Assembly: GCF_002157225.2 (NCBI RefSeq)
Contig: NZ_CP020038.1
Span: 2,131,001 to 2,195,000 of the forward strand
Direction of reading: 5' to 3'
DNA length: 64,000 bases
From: Agarilytica rhodophyticola
GTDB taxonomy: Bacteria; Pseudomonadota; Gammaproteobacteria; Pseudomonadales; Cellvibrionaceae
Of this stretch, positions 8,367-17,899 are shown in pieces (position 1 is the stretch's first letter; each line of letters starts with the position of its first letter). Position numbers and translations under genes: made by a program. Under the pieces are notes generated by a model, which was not told the origin of the DNA, made no database searches, and saw only the letters and a list, made by a program, of their open reading frames with translations.

Positions 8367-10082
8367 ATGAGGCACTCAATAAAGCGTTTTTTAGAGCTGC
8401 GAAATGTTATTTATCAGTTACCTTCCGCTGCAGCTATTGCCAGTATTTTAGCGCTTTCATCACCTAATGTGATGGCCGCCAATAATGCAGATGAATTTTC
8501 AACAGACCATAAAATGATTTTGGACGCACGTGCTGTAAATTTTTCCGGAGATGATGTTGGTATCAATGGTGCGAGTTTCTTAACCGATGACTCAGTCCTG
8601 CGCTTGACGTTTAAAGCTTACGATCGAACATTCTCATTAAGCATTAGTGAAAATACTAAAATTACTGAGCAAATGCAGACACCTGTCAGTGAACAAACGC
8701 AATTATATAAAGGAAGTCTTGATGGGGTATCAGATTCTTGGGTTCGACTGAGCCGCCGCAATGGTGTCTATTCAGGAGCTATTTACGATGGCAAAGAACT
8801 TTTTATTATTGATGAAAAAACTATTGTTGTTGACGAAGCAGCACCTTGGTTACAACAGCAAGTAAGCCAGTATAAAACCGAATCTGTGATTTATCGTTTA
8901 TCAGATAGTGTTGATACCTCCTCTTGTGGGCTTGAAGATAAGTCTTCAAAGAAAAGTCGTTATCAACAGCTCGTCGATGAGTTACAAGGATTAACTCAAC
9001 AAAATAATGTTGCTTTAGCTGCGGCAGAGCGCCAGTTAAATGTAGCTATTGTGACTGACACACAATACGCAGCCTCTAGCCGTGGGGATACTCGTGGCCA
9101 AGTATTAAGCCAGATGAATGTTGTCGATGGAATTTTTTCTGAGCAAGTGGGTGTTAAATTTGCTATTGATAGAATTGTTGAGCTTAGCAATAACGGCTCT
9201 CTTACTTCAACTAACTCATCTTCGCTTTTGAATGCCTTTCGTTCTTATGTTAATCGAGAAATTCCCAATCCGGGCTTAGCGCACTTGTTTTCCGGTAAAA
9301 ATCTCGATGGCAATGTTATTGGCATCGCTTATCTACGTGCTTTATGCACACGCAATGGTGTTGGTGTCACTCAAGCAGGTGGTCGTGGTGTCAGTGGCGC
9401 ATTAACGGCTGCTCACGAATTTGGCCATAACTTCGGAGCTCCTCATGATAATCAAGGAGGCTCAGCATGTGCGAGTACATCGGGTCGCTTCTTAATGAAT
9501 CCAAGTCTTAATGGTAGTGATCAATTTTCTAATTGCAGCTTAAATCAAATGGCGCCGATTGTTCGCAACGCATCGTGCTTGGTGGATATTACAAACCCGC
9601 AGCCCACACCAACGCCTGTGCCAACGCCCACTGCCACGCCAGTACCAACACCTAGCCCTAGCTGTACTAACCTTGAAAGTGTGAGACCTTTCACTAACAC
9701 CAATACTGGAAGCTTTAGTGCCAGTGGCTGTAGTTCAAGGCTTACGGGTAACATCTGGCGTGCAAGCAACCAGACTTTTACTATTAGACCCGACACGGTA
9801 TTAAGTTTCGAATTCGCGGCCAACAATGCCGGTGAAATTCATGGTATTGGTTTTGATGAAAATAATACCGCAAGCCGCAATCGTATTTTCCAACTGTCAG
9901 GCTCACAAAACTGGGGAATAAGACGCTTTAGCTACACGGGTAATGGACGTATACAACGATTCGAAATTCCCGTCGGTCAGTTCTATACTGGTTCCGGTTT
10001 CCGTTTAATTTTAGTCAACGATAAAGACCGTGGTAGTCAGAACAACCAAACCGTGATTCGCAATGTTAGGTTGAGTAACTAA
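8367..10082 (+). CDS. Secreted reprolysin-like (M12B-type) zinc metalloprotease with its own propeptide
   Basis: A 571-residue protein from the ATG at 8367, chosen because TAGGAG lies just upstream and a signal peptide follows (hydrophobic core about 18-32, ending near VMA); an ATT-like start at 8304 lacks both. Residues about 35-200 form an N-terminal propeptide (GSLDGVSDSWVRLSRRNGVY). The catalytic domain has HEFGHNFGAPHD with the first His at residue 350. A proline/threonine linker (about 410-431, PTPVPTPTATP) leads to a C-terminal domain of about 140 residues with two early cysteines. It is divergent from the second protease and the propeptide-like gene, so this is a small extracellular proteolysis locus. 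Confidence 0.9.
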   Translation: MRHSIKRFLELRNVIYQLPSAAAIASILALSSPNVMAANNADEFSTDHKMILDARAVNFSGDDVGINGASFLTDDSVLRLTFKAYDRTFSLSISENTKITEQMQTPVSEQTQLYKGSLDGVSDSWVRLSRRNGVYSGAIYDGKELFIIDEKTIVVDEAAPWLQQQVSQYKTESVIYRLSDSVDTSSCGLEDKSSKKSRYQQLVDELQGLTQQNNVALAAAERQLNVAIVTDTQYAASSRGDTRGQVLSQMNVVDGIFSEQVGVKFAIDRIVELSNNGSLTSTNSSSLLNAFRSYVNREIPNPGLAHLFSGKNLDGNVIGIAYLRALCTRNGVGVTQAGGRGVSGALTAAHEFGHNFGAPHDNQGGSACASTSGRFLMNPSLNGSDQFSNCSLNQMAPIVRNASCLVDITNPQPTPTPVPTPTATPVPTPSPSCTNLESVRPFTNTNTGSFSASGCSSRLTGNIWRASNQTFTIRPDTVLSFEFAANNAGEIHGIGFDENNTASRNRIFQLSGSQNWGIRRFSYTGNGRIQRFEIPVGQFYTGSGFRLILVNDKDRGSQNNQTVIRNVRLSN

Positions 10083-10096
10083 GTTACTTTTATAAT

Positions 10097-10132
10097 AACT
10101 GTAATTTCTATAACAACTGCAATTTCTATAAC
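10097..10132. repeat. Two tandem copies of an 18-bp repeat
   Basis: AACTGTAATTTCTATAAC and AACTGCAATTTCTATAAC are adjacent and differ at one position. They lie just after the protease stop and before the terminator hairpin; probably a small local duplication. Confidence 0.8.
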
Positions 10133-10137
10133 AGCAA

Positions 10138-10163
10138 CCGCCAGCTAGACTTCTAGCTGGCGG
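10138..10163 (+). terminator. Hairpin downstream of the protease gene
   Basis: Arms CCGCCAGCTAG and CTAGCTGGCGG (11 bp, perfect) around an ACTT loop, 56 bp after the stop. No T-run follows, so it may act as a 3' stabilising or Rho-assisted end rather than a classical terminator. Confidence 0.55.
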
Positions 10164-10369
10164 TAGTACTACATTATTTAATATCTTGTTTAAAATTCCC
10201 TTTTTTATTATTGAAACACAATATTATGTCTTCTTATTAGATGCGTGTTTATGATGAAGTGAAGGCCTGTTAAGTTAAATAACAGTCCATAGCATTATTT
10301 TGCTACAATGGCTTTTTTGTATGTATCGTCGAATCTGACATGTGTTATTGATGTAAATTTAAGCTATTA

Positions 10370-11104
10370 ATGAGCGAATTTTCCCTTCTTGCATGGTGCT
10401 TAACAGCATTTGTCCTATTTCTTGGCTGTTGGCTGCAAACGGCTCTAGGCTTTGGCATGGCCGTGATAGCGGCACCTATTGTGATTTTAATTAACCCCAG
10501 CTGGGTGCCCTATGTGCTCACATGGATCGCTCTGGTTATCAGTGCAACTAATGCTTGGAATTTACGTCGCAATATTCACTTCAAAGGTATGTTGCCCGCA
10601 TTTGTAATGCGCTTACCTGGCACTGCCTTAGGTGCCTATGCTTTAGCGCATATTGCGGCTGTATGGTTGCACGTGGTGGTGACGCTGTGCGTTTTAATCG
10701 CAGTGATAATCAGCGTTGTCTCTATCCGTTTTGAAGCGACCAAGAATCGCCTAGCTGTTGCTGGTTTTGCCAGTGGTTTTATGGGCACCACTACTTCCAT
10801 TGGTGGTCCGCCGATGGCATTGGTTATGCAATATAGTGAGCCTGATACAATGCGCGCAAATCTCAGTCTTTACTTCACGTATAGCTGTATTTTGAGCCTG
10901 GCAAGCTACTTTATTGGTGGCCTCATTGATCCGCATTTAACCCTAGTATGTTTAAGTTTTGTACCTAGTGCTCTTCTCGGCTTTTGGGCAGGGGCAAAAA
11001 CTCGTCCTATGATAAGCCTGGGTCTTTTTAGGCCCTTGCTATTGGCCTCTTGTGGTATCGCATCTCTTATTTCTCTTGTGGGGATTGTTATCACTTTTAT
11101 TTAA
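10370..11104 (+). CDS. TauE/SafE family sulfite exporter-like permease
   Basis: A 244-residue, strongly hydrophobic protein with about seven or eight membrane segments and the two-repeat layout of the TauE/SafE family (Pfam 01925). N-terminal LQTALGFGMAVIAAP and central MGTTTSIGGPPMALV are the paired glycine-rich motifs of the family. Members export sulfite, sulfoacetate or related anions across the inner membrane; the substrate here is unknown. It stands alone between the protease and the M1 peptidase, with no neighbouring sulfur genes to suggest a substrate. Confidence 0.88.
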   Translation: MSEFSLLAWCLTAFVLFLGCWLQTALGFGMAVIAAPIVILINPSWVPYVLTWIALVISATNAWNLRRNIHFKGMLPAFVMRLPGTALGAYALAHIAAVWLHVVVTLCVLIAVIISVVSIRFEATKNRLAVAGFASGFMGTTTSIGGPPMALVMQYSEPDTMRANLSLYFTYSCILSLASYFIGGLIDPHLTLVCLSFVPSALLGFWAGAKTRPMISLGLFRPLLLASCGIASLISLVGIVITFI

Positions 11105-11302
11105 CTATCTATGTAGTCGTCGCAGAATAAATTCATGTTAACCTATCAGGCTAAAAAGGCCTTTGAGGCAAAGCCTTGGGGGATCGTTTTAACATCATAT
11201 TCACTAGGCAATTTCCTTGGCGGTATAAGGCCCTGGAATTTAAGTGGTCATTTTAGCAAAACAGATATCGTTAACGGATACCAATAAGGGGAGACATAGG
11301 CT

Positions 11303-13762
11303 TTGAAGATTTTACTATCACTATCTACTATCGTTTTGATGCTTTTTCATGTATCGAGTTACGCCGATGCGGTAAAGCAGACTAAGGGCGATTTTGTTGA
11401 TAAGTTTCGTCAGCTCGATGAGGTATTGCCCACGCCAAACTTGTACCGCAACGCGGCGGGCGAGCCAGGACAGGCTTACTGGCAACAGCAAGTAGATTAT
11501 GTTATCAACGCCACATTAGATGAGAGCAAACGCCGCCTGTCTGCTGAACAATTAGTGACTTACCACAACAACTCTCCTTATAGCCTTAAATACCTGTGGC
11601 TACAACTTGACCAAAATCGCTTTAAGCCGGATTCTCTGGCTGAACGCACTGTCGAGTTCGGTGGTATCGGTCGCCGTGGCCCAGCCACTCGCAAAGAGGA
11701 TACTCTCAATCATATTCCTGCAGGTATCAGCCTGGGAGAGCTGCGCCGGCAACAATGGATGGACGATAACGAACCCGGATACAAGATTCTTTCGGTGACA
11801 GATATCAACGGTAAGGCCTTACCTTATACTGTTGTTGGTTCACAGATGCGTATCGATCTCCCCAGGGCCCTTGATGAGAGCGAGCAGATCCAATTTAAAA
11901 TGCAGTATATGTTTAACATATTAGAAGAGGACTCGGTGTCTGCTAGGGCTGGCTTTGAACACTTTCCTGACGATGCGCGTAAAGGCGGCAATGATATTTT
12001 CTTGCTGGCACAGTGGTTTCCGCGCTTGCAGGCTTATAGCGATTACGAAGCATGGCATAACAAGGAATTTCTTGGTCGCGGCGAGTTTACTTTGGAGTTT
12101 GGTAACTACGAAGTGAATATGACAGTGCCAGCTGATCATATTGTTGCCTCCACTGGTGTGTTACAAAACCCTCAAGAAGTGCTTACTGAAACTCAGCGTG
12201 CACGCTTGAAAAAAGCGGAGAATGCAAAACGCCCAGTTTTTATTGTGACCGCAGAAGAAGCACTGGAAAAAGAAAAAACAGCCACCAAACGTGTGAAGAC
12301 ATGGCGTTTTAAAGCTGAAAATGTACGTGATTTTGCTTGGGCATCATCGCGCAAATTTATGTGGGATGCGAAAGGCTATCAGCAAGGTGGTGAGGAGATG
12401 CCATTTGTCATGGCCATGTCTTTCTATCCCAAAGAAGGGGGCGACCTGTGGAAGAAGTATTCTACTGAAGCTGTTGTGCATACTATGGAGGTATATTCGC
12501 GCTTCTCATTCGATTACCCCTATCCTGTGGCACAAAGTATTAATGGCCCCGTCGGTGGAATGGAATATCCAATGATTACTTTTAATGGCCCACGTACCAC
12601 TTGGCAAGAAGATGGCAGTCGTACTTATTCTCAAGCTGAAAAACGCTTTCTTATTGGTGTGGTGATTCATGAGATTGGTCATATTTATTTTCCAATGACT
12701 GTTAACTCTGATGAGCGCCAATGGACCTGGATGGATGAAGGGCTTAACAGCTTCTTAGATGGCGTTGCTGGCCGTGAGTGGGATCCAAATATTCCTTGGG
12801 GAGTAGAGCCTAGGGATATCGTGGATTATATGAAGTCAGATATTCAAGTACCTATTATGACTCAGTCTGATAGTGTCTTGAAACTCGGTCCTAATGCTTA
12901 TACCAAACCCGCCGCCGCCCTTAATATTTTGCGCGAAGTTATTTTGGGGCGCGAACTATTTGATTTTGCATTTAAAGAGTACGCCTTGCGTTGGAAATTT
13001 AAACGACCTACGCCTTCTGACTTTTTCCGCACTATGGAAGAAGCCTCTGGTGTTGACCTTGATTGGTTTTGGCATGGTTGGTTCTACACTACTGATCACG
13101 TAGATATCTCCATTGATAAGGTATACAAGCTAAGAATTGATGATAAAAATCCTGATGTGGACTTCGCGCGCCGTAGAGAGTTTGAAGCGGATAAGCCCAT
13201 TTCTTTGTTTAACGAACGCAATAAGGCTGAAGGCCGTAAGTTGTGGATTGAGCTGAATAAAGATGTCAGTGACTTTTATGATAAGAACGACCGCTTTACT
13301 GTTACTAATAAAGAGCGTAATGAATACCAACAGATTTTAGCGGATCTTGAGGAGTGGGAGCGTCAAGCGCTTAAACGTGCCATTAAAGAAGATAAAAACT
13401 ACTATGTTCTAGACTTCTCTAATCTCGGTGGTTTGGTAATGCCGATCATTCTTGAGCTAACCTATGAAAACGGTAAGAAAGAAGAAATGATGATTCCGGC
13501 AGAAATTTGGCGACGCTCTCCTCACCATGTGAGTAAATTAATTGTCACCGACAAAAAGAAAAAACTTAAGTCGGTATTAATTGATCCGCAATGGGAAACA
13601 GCCGATGTGGATATTGAAAATAACTATTATCCTCGTCGTATCGTTCCTTCACGTATCGAAGCATTTAAAGAAGAGCCAAGTCTTGACCCTGTAAAACGAG
13701 ATATTATGCAAGATATTAAAATGAAAGTTGTTAAGCCTGAGACGAGAAAAAAGAAAAAGTAA
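11303..13762 (+). CDS. Exported M1-family (aminopeptidase N-like) metallopeptidase
   Basis: An 819-residue protein with signal peptide MKILLSLSTIVLMLFHVSSYADA. The start is TTG, supported by GGGGAG 9 nt upstream. The gluzincin site is complete: HEIGH at 456-460 and the third ligand Glu479 in WMDEGLNSF, the HExxH-18-E spacing of M1 enzymes. GGMEYP upstream matches the substrate-binding GxMEN-type loop with Tyr in place of Asn, as in many non-classical members. The C-terminus is Lys-rich. The last base of its stop codon is the first base of the next gene's ATG, so the two products are translationally coupled. Probably periplasmic peptide or protein turnover. Confidence 0.9.
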   Translation: MKILLSLSTIVLMLFHVSSYADAVKQTKGDFVDKFRQLDEVLPTPNLYRNAAGEPGQAYWQQQVDYVINATLDESKRRLSAEQLVTYHNNSPYSLKYLWLQLDQNRFKPDSLAERTVEFGGIGRRGPATRKEDTLNHIPAGISLGELRRQQWMDDNEPGYKILSVTDINGKALPYTVVGSQMRIDLPRALDESEQIQFKMQYMFNILEEDSVSARAGFEHFPDDARKGGNDIFLLAQWFPRLQAYSDYEAWHNKEFLGRGEFTLEFGNYEVNMTVPADHIVASTGVLQNPQEVLTETQRARLKKAENAKRPVFIVTAEEALEKEKTATKRVKTWRFKAENVRDFAWASSRKFMWDAKGYQQGGEEMPFVMAMSFYPKEGGDLWKKYSTEAVVHTMEVYSRFSFDYPYPVAQSINGPVGGMEYPMITFNGPRTTWQEDGSRTYSQAEKRFLIGVVIHEIGHIYFPMTVNSDERQWTWMDEGLNSFLDGVAGREWDPNIPWGVEPRDIVDYMKSDIQVPIMTQSDSVLKLGPNAYTKPAAALNILREVILGRELFDFAFKEYALRWKFKRPTPSDFFRTMEEASGVDLDWFWHGWFYTTDHVDISIDKVYKLRIDDKNPDVDFARRREFEADKPISLFNERNKAEGRKLWIELNKDVSDFYDKNDRFTVTNKERNEYQQILADLEEWERQALKRAIKEDKNYYVLDFSNLGGLVMPIILELTYENGKKEEMMIPAEIWRRSPHHVSKLIVTDKKKKLKSVLIDPQWETADVDIENNYYPRRIVPSRIEAFKEEPSLDPVKRDIMQDIKMKVVKPETRKKKK

Positions 13763-14286
13763 TGAAGGTCTCTACTAGCAAAAATAATGGTGTTATTTGG
13801 CTCAGCTGTTTGCTGATGTGTATGCTGGCTATTTCCAGCCATGGACATCAGCAAAAGCAAACCATAAGTACATTGTTATTTAATCAACGCACGGGCAACA
13901 TTGAGGTTGCCCACCGCTTCTATATTCACGATGCTGAACATGCCATTAAACTGGTGGTGGATAAAAAAGCGGATATTATACGTAGTGAAGCATCGCAGCG
14001 TGCTTTTGGTGATTATGTTCAAAAGCATTTCAAGCTAAGTGTGCAAGGAGATAATGCCTTGCCTCTTAACTATGTTGGACATGAAGTTGAAGGTAAGTTC
14101 TTTTGGGTGTATCAAGAAGTGAAGATCCCGACTGCACTAAAACAGCTTAATATTTACAATAACATGTTGCGAGAAGTCTGGAAGTCCCAACATAATTTAG
14201 TCAATGTAGAAGGCAGAGGGAAGCGCCAGTCAGTGGAGTTTTTTGGTGATGATGAATGGAAAACACTTAAGCTAAGTCAAAACTAG
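13762..14286 (+). CDS. DUF6702 family exported protein
   Basis: A 174-residue protein with an N-terminal signal segment (about 11-27, ending near SHGHQ). The remainder matches DUF6702: an STLLFN start, IEVAHRFYIHDAEHA, and a later FFWVYQEVKIP strand. Function unknown. It overlaps the M1 peptidase stop by one base; DUF6702 genes are commonly found next to M1-like peptidases, so it may be a partner or substrate-presentation protein in the same compartment (inference). Confidence 0.78.
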   Translation: MKVSTSKNNGVIWLSCLLMCMLAISSHGHQQKQTISTLLFNQRTGNIEVAHRFYIHDAEHAIKLVVDKKADIIRSEASQRAFGDYVQKHFKLSVQGDNALPLNYVGHEVEGKFFWVYQEVKIPTALKQLNIYNNMLREVWKSQHNLVNVEGRGKRQSVEFFGDDEWKTLKLSQN

Positions 14287-14306
14287 TCACAAACTCTAGG
14301 TTTTTT

Positions 14307-14840
14307 ATGTACAACGATGTCTTAACATTCTGGTTTGAAGAAATTGAAGAGTCTCACTGGTGGGTGAAAGATAGCGAATTTGACGAGCAAATAAAACAGC
14401 GCTTCTCTGGAGTTCACACGAAGGCAACAAAGTGTGAACTCTTCGAGTGGCGAAGTAGCATTGACGGTAGGCTAGCTGAAATTATTGTGCTTGATCAGTT
14501 TTCAAGAAATATCTACCGAGATACGCCCCAAGCATTCGCTAACGATGCTCTCGCGTTATCTTTAGCCCAAGAGGCCATATCTCTCAAGCTAGATCAACAG
14601 TTAGAAGATCGTAAAAAGAGCTTCCTCTATATTCCATTTATGCACAGTGAATCTCAGAAAATCCATGAAATTGCTGTGGAATTGTATTCTAACAATAAAT
14701 TGAAAAATCTCGATTTTGAAATAAGGCATAAAAAGATCATCGATAGATTTGGCCGCTATCCACATCGAAATGATATTTTAGGTCGAACCTCAACAGCCGA
14801 GGAAATAGAGTTTTTAAAAAGCCCTGGCTCACGTTTTTAA
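14307..14840 (+). CDS. DUF924 family protein
   Basis: A 177-residue soluble protein with the hallmarks of DUF924: VLTFWFEE near the N-terminus, WWVKDSEFDEQIKQRF, IIVLDQFSRNIYRDTPQAFAND and FLYIPFMHSE. The fold is an alpha-helical TPR-like solenoid. The biochemical role is unknown. It lies 20 bp after the DUF6702 gene and may be the last gene of that unit. Confidence 0.85.
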   Translation: MYNDVLTFWFEEIEESHWWVKDSEFDEQIKQRFSGVHTKATKCELFEWRSSIDGRLAEIIVLDQFSRNIYRDTPQAFANDALALSLAQEAISLKLDQQLEDRKKSFLYIPFMHSESQKIHEIAVELYSNNKLKNLDFEIRHKKIIDRFGRYPHRNDILGRTSTAEEIEFLKSPGSRF

Positions 14841-14932
14841 TGATACCAAGCCGAGAACAGACCTATCATTAAGTATTATTTGGGAGTGTGCAGCTCGCTC
14901 CCAAATTTTTATCGTCGACCTCAGTCGTTTTT

Positions 14933-15430
14933 TCATGTCGTTTTCATCAATCCAATCGCAAAAAGCAGCGTTGCAATAATTGAGCACAGGGTACGTAGAT
15001 GATTCCAACGACTCCATTGTTTAATATATCTTTGCCATAACTTTGCAGCTCTCCCATCATTAGCTGATATATTCCCTAACTCATCGTTAAGTGGAACATT
15101 ACCCACTACGGTAACAAGAAATGTTCCACTAATGTAAAGAAGGCTGGCACTTATTATCCAGTAATATGCTGTTTGTCTATAGATGAGCTGATTAATTATC
15201 AGTAATAGACTCGATAGAGCTGTACCTATAAAGACAATTAAAAACCAGCGATTAATGACCACAATATTGATCGACTGCATGGTGTTGATCGCTTCAGCTG
15301 TTGGTGTACGCGCTATTGCCTTTATTACAAACGTGGAAAACGCATAAAATGTTCCTGCCATCAGACCTGCACCTAGCAGCGATATTAATATCATATACAT
15401 GGTGATGTTATTCATGCCGGTATTTTCCAT
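14933..15430 (-). CDS. DUF1772 (anthrone oxygenase-like) membrane protein
   Basis: A 165-residue protein with four hydrophobic helices (about 10-35, 55-80, 88-112, 140-162) and the family pattern LLGAGLMAGTFYAFSTFV at the N-terminus. Related to anthrone-oxygenase-like proteins; actual function unknown. Its start overlaps the end of the NmrA-like gene by 19 bp (AGGA lies just upstream of the ATG at 15430; an ATG at 15415 is also possible), so the two are coupled and probably act together. Gene pairs of an NmrA oxidoreductase and DUF1772 next to an AraC regulator are common. Confidence 0.8.
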   Translation of the reverse strand: MENTGMNNITMYMILISLLGAGLMAGTFYAFSTFVIKAIARTPTAEAINTMQSINIVVINRWFLIVFIGTALSSLLLIINQLIYRQTAYYWIISASLLYISGTFLVTVVGNVPLNDELGNISANDGRAAKLWQRYIKQWSRWNHLRTLCSIIATLLFAIGLMKTT

Positions 15431-16272
15431 ATTCCTGTTACTGCAACTTCGCGCGCGTAGCTAGTGAAATCTCTGGGCTCGCGGCCGAGTGCACGATAAA
15501 CGCCATCTGTTAAGTAAGCATTGCGTCCGTCGAGCACGGTTTCAAATAAATAATTTAATAACCAAGCAATGTCGTTAGGCATACCTGAGTCAGTAACGCC
15601 TTTTGCAAAGGTTGCCTTGGGTATTTGTACAAATTGTACTTCTCGTCCAGCGGCTTGTGAAATCTCACTTGCTAGTTCGCTAAATGTTAATAAGCGTGGT
15701 CCGGTGACTTCATAAGTCTCAAATGCGTGGCCATATTCCGTTAGCGCGGCCACTGCAACGTCGGCAATGTCATTGACGTCGATGAAAGGCTCGGGAATGT
15801 CGAGGGCTAATGTAGGTAGTGCAATAGTGCCGCTTAACACCATATTGAGAAATTCACCTTCAGAAAAGTTTTGCATAAACCAGCTCGCCCGCACAATTGT
15901 CCATTCCACATCTGTTTGTTGCACTATACGCTCGCAGGCTTGAGCTTCTTCTTCACCACGACCAGAAAGTAAAACAAGTCGTTGTACACCTGCTGCTACT
16001 GCCATTTCCACAAAGTCATGTATTATCCCTGTGGCACCTGGGATGGCGAGATCCGGTGAGTAGCTAATATAGATGGCACTGACATCTTCTAATACTGCTT
16101 GCCAAGTGCTAGGTGCATGCCAATCAAAAGATGGGGTAGTTGAGCGAGAGACTGCACGAGTTTTTATATTTCGCGCTTGTAAGCGTTGTACGATACGTGT
16201 GCCGGTTTTTCCTGTGCTACCAATCACTAATGTTATGCCATGATTTTGATAAGTGTGTGATTTTGCTGACAT
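15412..16272 (-). CDS. NmrA-like NAD(P)-binding oxidoreductase
   Basis: A 286-residue atypical short-chain dehydrogenase. The dinucleotide-binding loop GSTGKTG is at about 18-24, followed by a Rossmann fold and the NmrA-type RLVLLSGRGEE and VEWTIVRASWFMQNF strands. The usual YxxxK pair is not evident, as expected for the NmrA/QOR2 group, which often binds NAD(P)H for sensing or quinone reduction. It is divergent from the AraC regulator at 16416 and coupled to DUF1772, so it is probably the main target of that regulator. Confidence 0.85.
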   Translation of the reverse strand: MSAKSHTYQNHGITLVIGSTGKTGTRIVQRLQARNIKTRAVSRSTTPSFDWHAPSTWQAVLEDVSAIYISYSPDLAIPGATGIIHDFVEMAVAAGVQRLVLLSGRGEEEAQACERIVQQTDVEWTIVRASWFMQNFSEGEFLNMVLSGTIALPTLALDIPEPFIDVNDIADVAVAALTEYGHAFETYEVTGPRLLTFSELASEISQAAGREVQFVQIPKATFAKGVTDSGMPNDIAWLLNYLFETVLDGRNAYLTDGVYRALGREPRDFTSYAREVAVTGIWKIPA

Positions 16273-16415
16273 ATCTATTATCCTCTTATAAGCTTGTAAG
16301 TAATTAAATGATCAAAATTTATGATGCTTAGCTTAGTTGTTAGCTTAAATAGGAGAGCGATTTTGCACCATTCGCGAGATAATCAGATTCATATGCGTTC
16401 GTCTAAAAGCTGCTG

Positions 16416-17363
16416 ATGGACACTTTAGGTGGGCTGCTAGACGCTCCTCGGGCAAGAGGCGCTTTTGCTTTGCGCGCTGTGATGAGTGCGCCTTGGTCTC
16501 TAAGGGTCGTTGCCGAATCGCCTTTGACATTAATTGCCGTTGTTGATGGTAATCTTTGGCTCCGCCCTGATGAGGGTGAGGCTATAGCGCTTGGCCCTGG
16601 AGATATCGCCATTACTCGCGCTCCAAATCACTATAATGTATCCGATTCCGCCACCACGCCAGCTCAAGTGTTTATTCATCCCGGGCAGCGTTGTTGTGAT
16701 GCTCAGGGTAACTCTCTACTCGAAGAAATGACCCACGGCACACGAACCTGGGGAAATGATCCACAAGGTTCCACCGTTTTTTTGGTAGGCGCTTATGAAC
16801 ATTTGAGTGACATCAGTGATCGACTGCTGAATGTATTGCCACCCGCGCTCTCTTTGAGACGTGCTGATTGGGAGTCGCCTTTGCTACAGCTACTTTGTGA
16901 TGAAGTAGTGAAAGAGGAACCCGGACAGGCAGCGGTTCTAGATCGTTTGCTCGACCTGTTAGTTACTGCGGTACTTAAAGCTTGGTTTGCTCGCCACGAC
17001 GAAAATCGGCCACAGTGGTGGCGTTTTCAAGGGGATAGAATTATCCAGTGTGCCCTGCGCTTAATGCAGGATAACCCCGCTTATCCGTGGACTATCGACA
17101 AGCTGGCCTCTCAAGCTGGAGCTTCACGAGCATCCCTCGCTCGCCGTTTTCACGACTTAGTGGGTGAACCTCCGATGACATTTTTAAAAAATTGGCGTAT
17201 GGCGTTAGCCGCTGATTTACTGTGTCAACCAGATGAAAATGTCGGTACTGTTGCAGAAAAAGTTGGTTATGCTACGCCATTTGCTTTTAGTGCTGCATTT
17301 AAGCGTATTCGTGGGATAAGCCCGCAGCAATATCTAAAAGATGCTCGTAAAGCTGAACAGTAG
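16416..17363 (+). CDS. AraC family transcriptional regulator with N-terminal cupin
   Basis: A 315-residue regulator. The N-terminal cupin_6-type domain (about 1-180) has MDTLGGLLDAPRARGAF, APWSLRV and GDIAITRAPNHY. The C-terminal double helix-turn-helix (about 210-312) has DKLASQAGASRASLARRF and GTVAEKVGYATPFAFSAAFKR. Divergent from NmrA/DUF1772 across a 143-bp gap, the classical layout for a regulator controlling its neighbour. The ligand is unknown. No clear ribosome site precedes the ATG, so the start rests on family alignment. Confidence 0.88.
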   Translation: MDTLGGLLDAPRARGAFALRAVMSAPWSLRVVAESPLTLIAVVDGNLWLRPDEGEAIALGPGDIAITRAPNHYNVSDSATTPAQVFIHPGQRCCDAQGNSLLEEMTHGTRTWGNDPQGSTVFLVGAYEHLSDISDRLLNVLPPALSLRRADWESPLLQLLCDEVVKEEPGQAAVLDRLLDLLVTAVLKAWFARHDENRPQWWRFQGDRIIQCALRLMQDNPAYPWTIDKLASQAGASRASLARRFHDLVGEPPMTFLKNWRMALAADLLCQPDENVGTVAEKVGYATPFAFSAAFKRIRGISPQQYLKDARKAEQ

Positions 17364-17403
17364 GCTTGATTATCGGTAATTATGAAAGGCGATATATGAA
17401 GAA

Positions 17404-17450
17404 AAATCTCTTACCTTTATTGTTGAAGAAAAATTTAAGGCAAGAGATTT
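17404..17450. terminator. Long-loop hairpin between convergent genes
   Basis: Arms AAATCTCTT and AAGAGATTT, extended inward by CCTT/AAGG after one mismatch, lie between the AraC stop (17363) and the next minus-strand stop (17477). The large loop makes this a weak candidate. Confidence 0.35.
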
Positions 17451-17476
17451 CTGTTTACTCGTAAAAGTCTTAATAC

Positions 17477-17824
17477 TTAAGGACGTATAGGAGAAACTAA
17501 GCTCAGAGTTTTTCCTTTATCTTTCTGAAATTTAGCCAGTTCCATTTCTCCATCGATAGGTGCAATAGTCACCAGGTGTTCTATCTTTAAATAGGTATCG
17601 CCTCGGTGAGACTTTAAATTACCTTTGCCATATTGATACAACTTTTCGCCATATTCATCCCCGTTATCGTCATAGTTGGTCGTAATCCAATAGACTTTAT
17701 CGAGCTTGAAGTAACCTTCGTTAAGTTGATTAGAAATGATACCTTCAAACACAGCTTTAAGAATTTGTCCTTTAAAAGACCAAATATCATCATTCCCTTT
17801 TGTTGTTTCTATTTTTACCCACAT
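17477..17824 (-). CDS. Hypothetical protein, 115 aa
   Basis: I do not recognise the family. A small soluble protein with aromatic beta-rich segments (WVKIETTKGNDD, KVYWITTNYDDNGDEYG, DTYLKIEHLVTIAP). The start at 17824 is favoured because GGAAGAG precedes it at normal spacing; an ATG four codons upstream is possible. It lies downstream of the cREC-like gene on the same strand with a 75-bp gap and may be co-transcribed with it. Confidence 0.55.
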   Translation of the reverse strand: MWVKIETTKGNDDIWSFKGQILKAVFEGIISNQLNEGYFKLDKVYWITTNYDDNGDEYGEKLYQYGKGNLKSHRGDTYLKIEHLVTIAPIDGEMELAKFQKDKGKTLSLVSPIRP

Positions 17825-17899
17825 TAACTCTTCCATTTTAAGCCTCGATAAAATTTAAAATGTAAAAATCATAGTTTCTTGAAGAATTGTCAGCCAACA

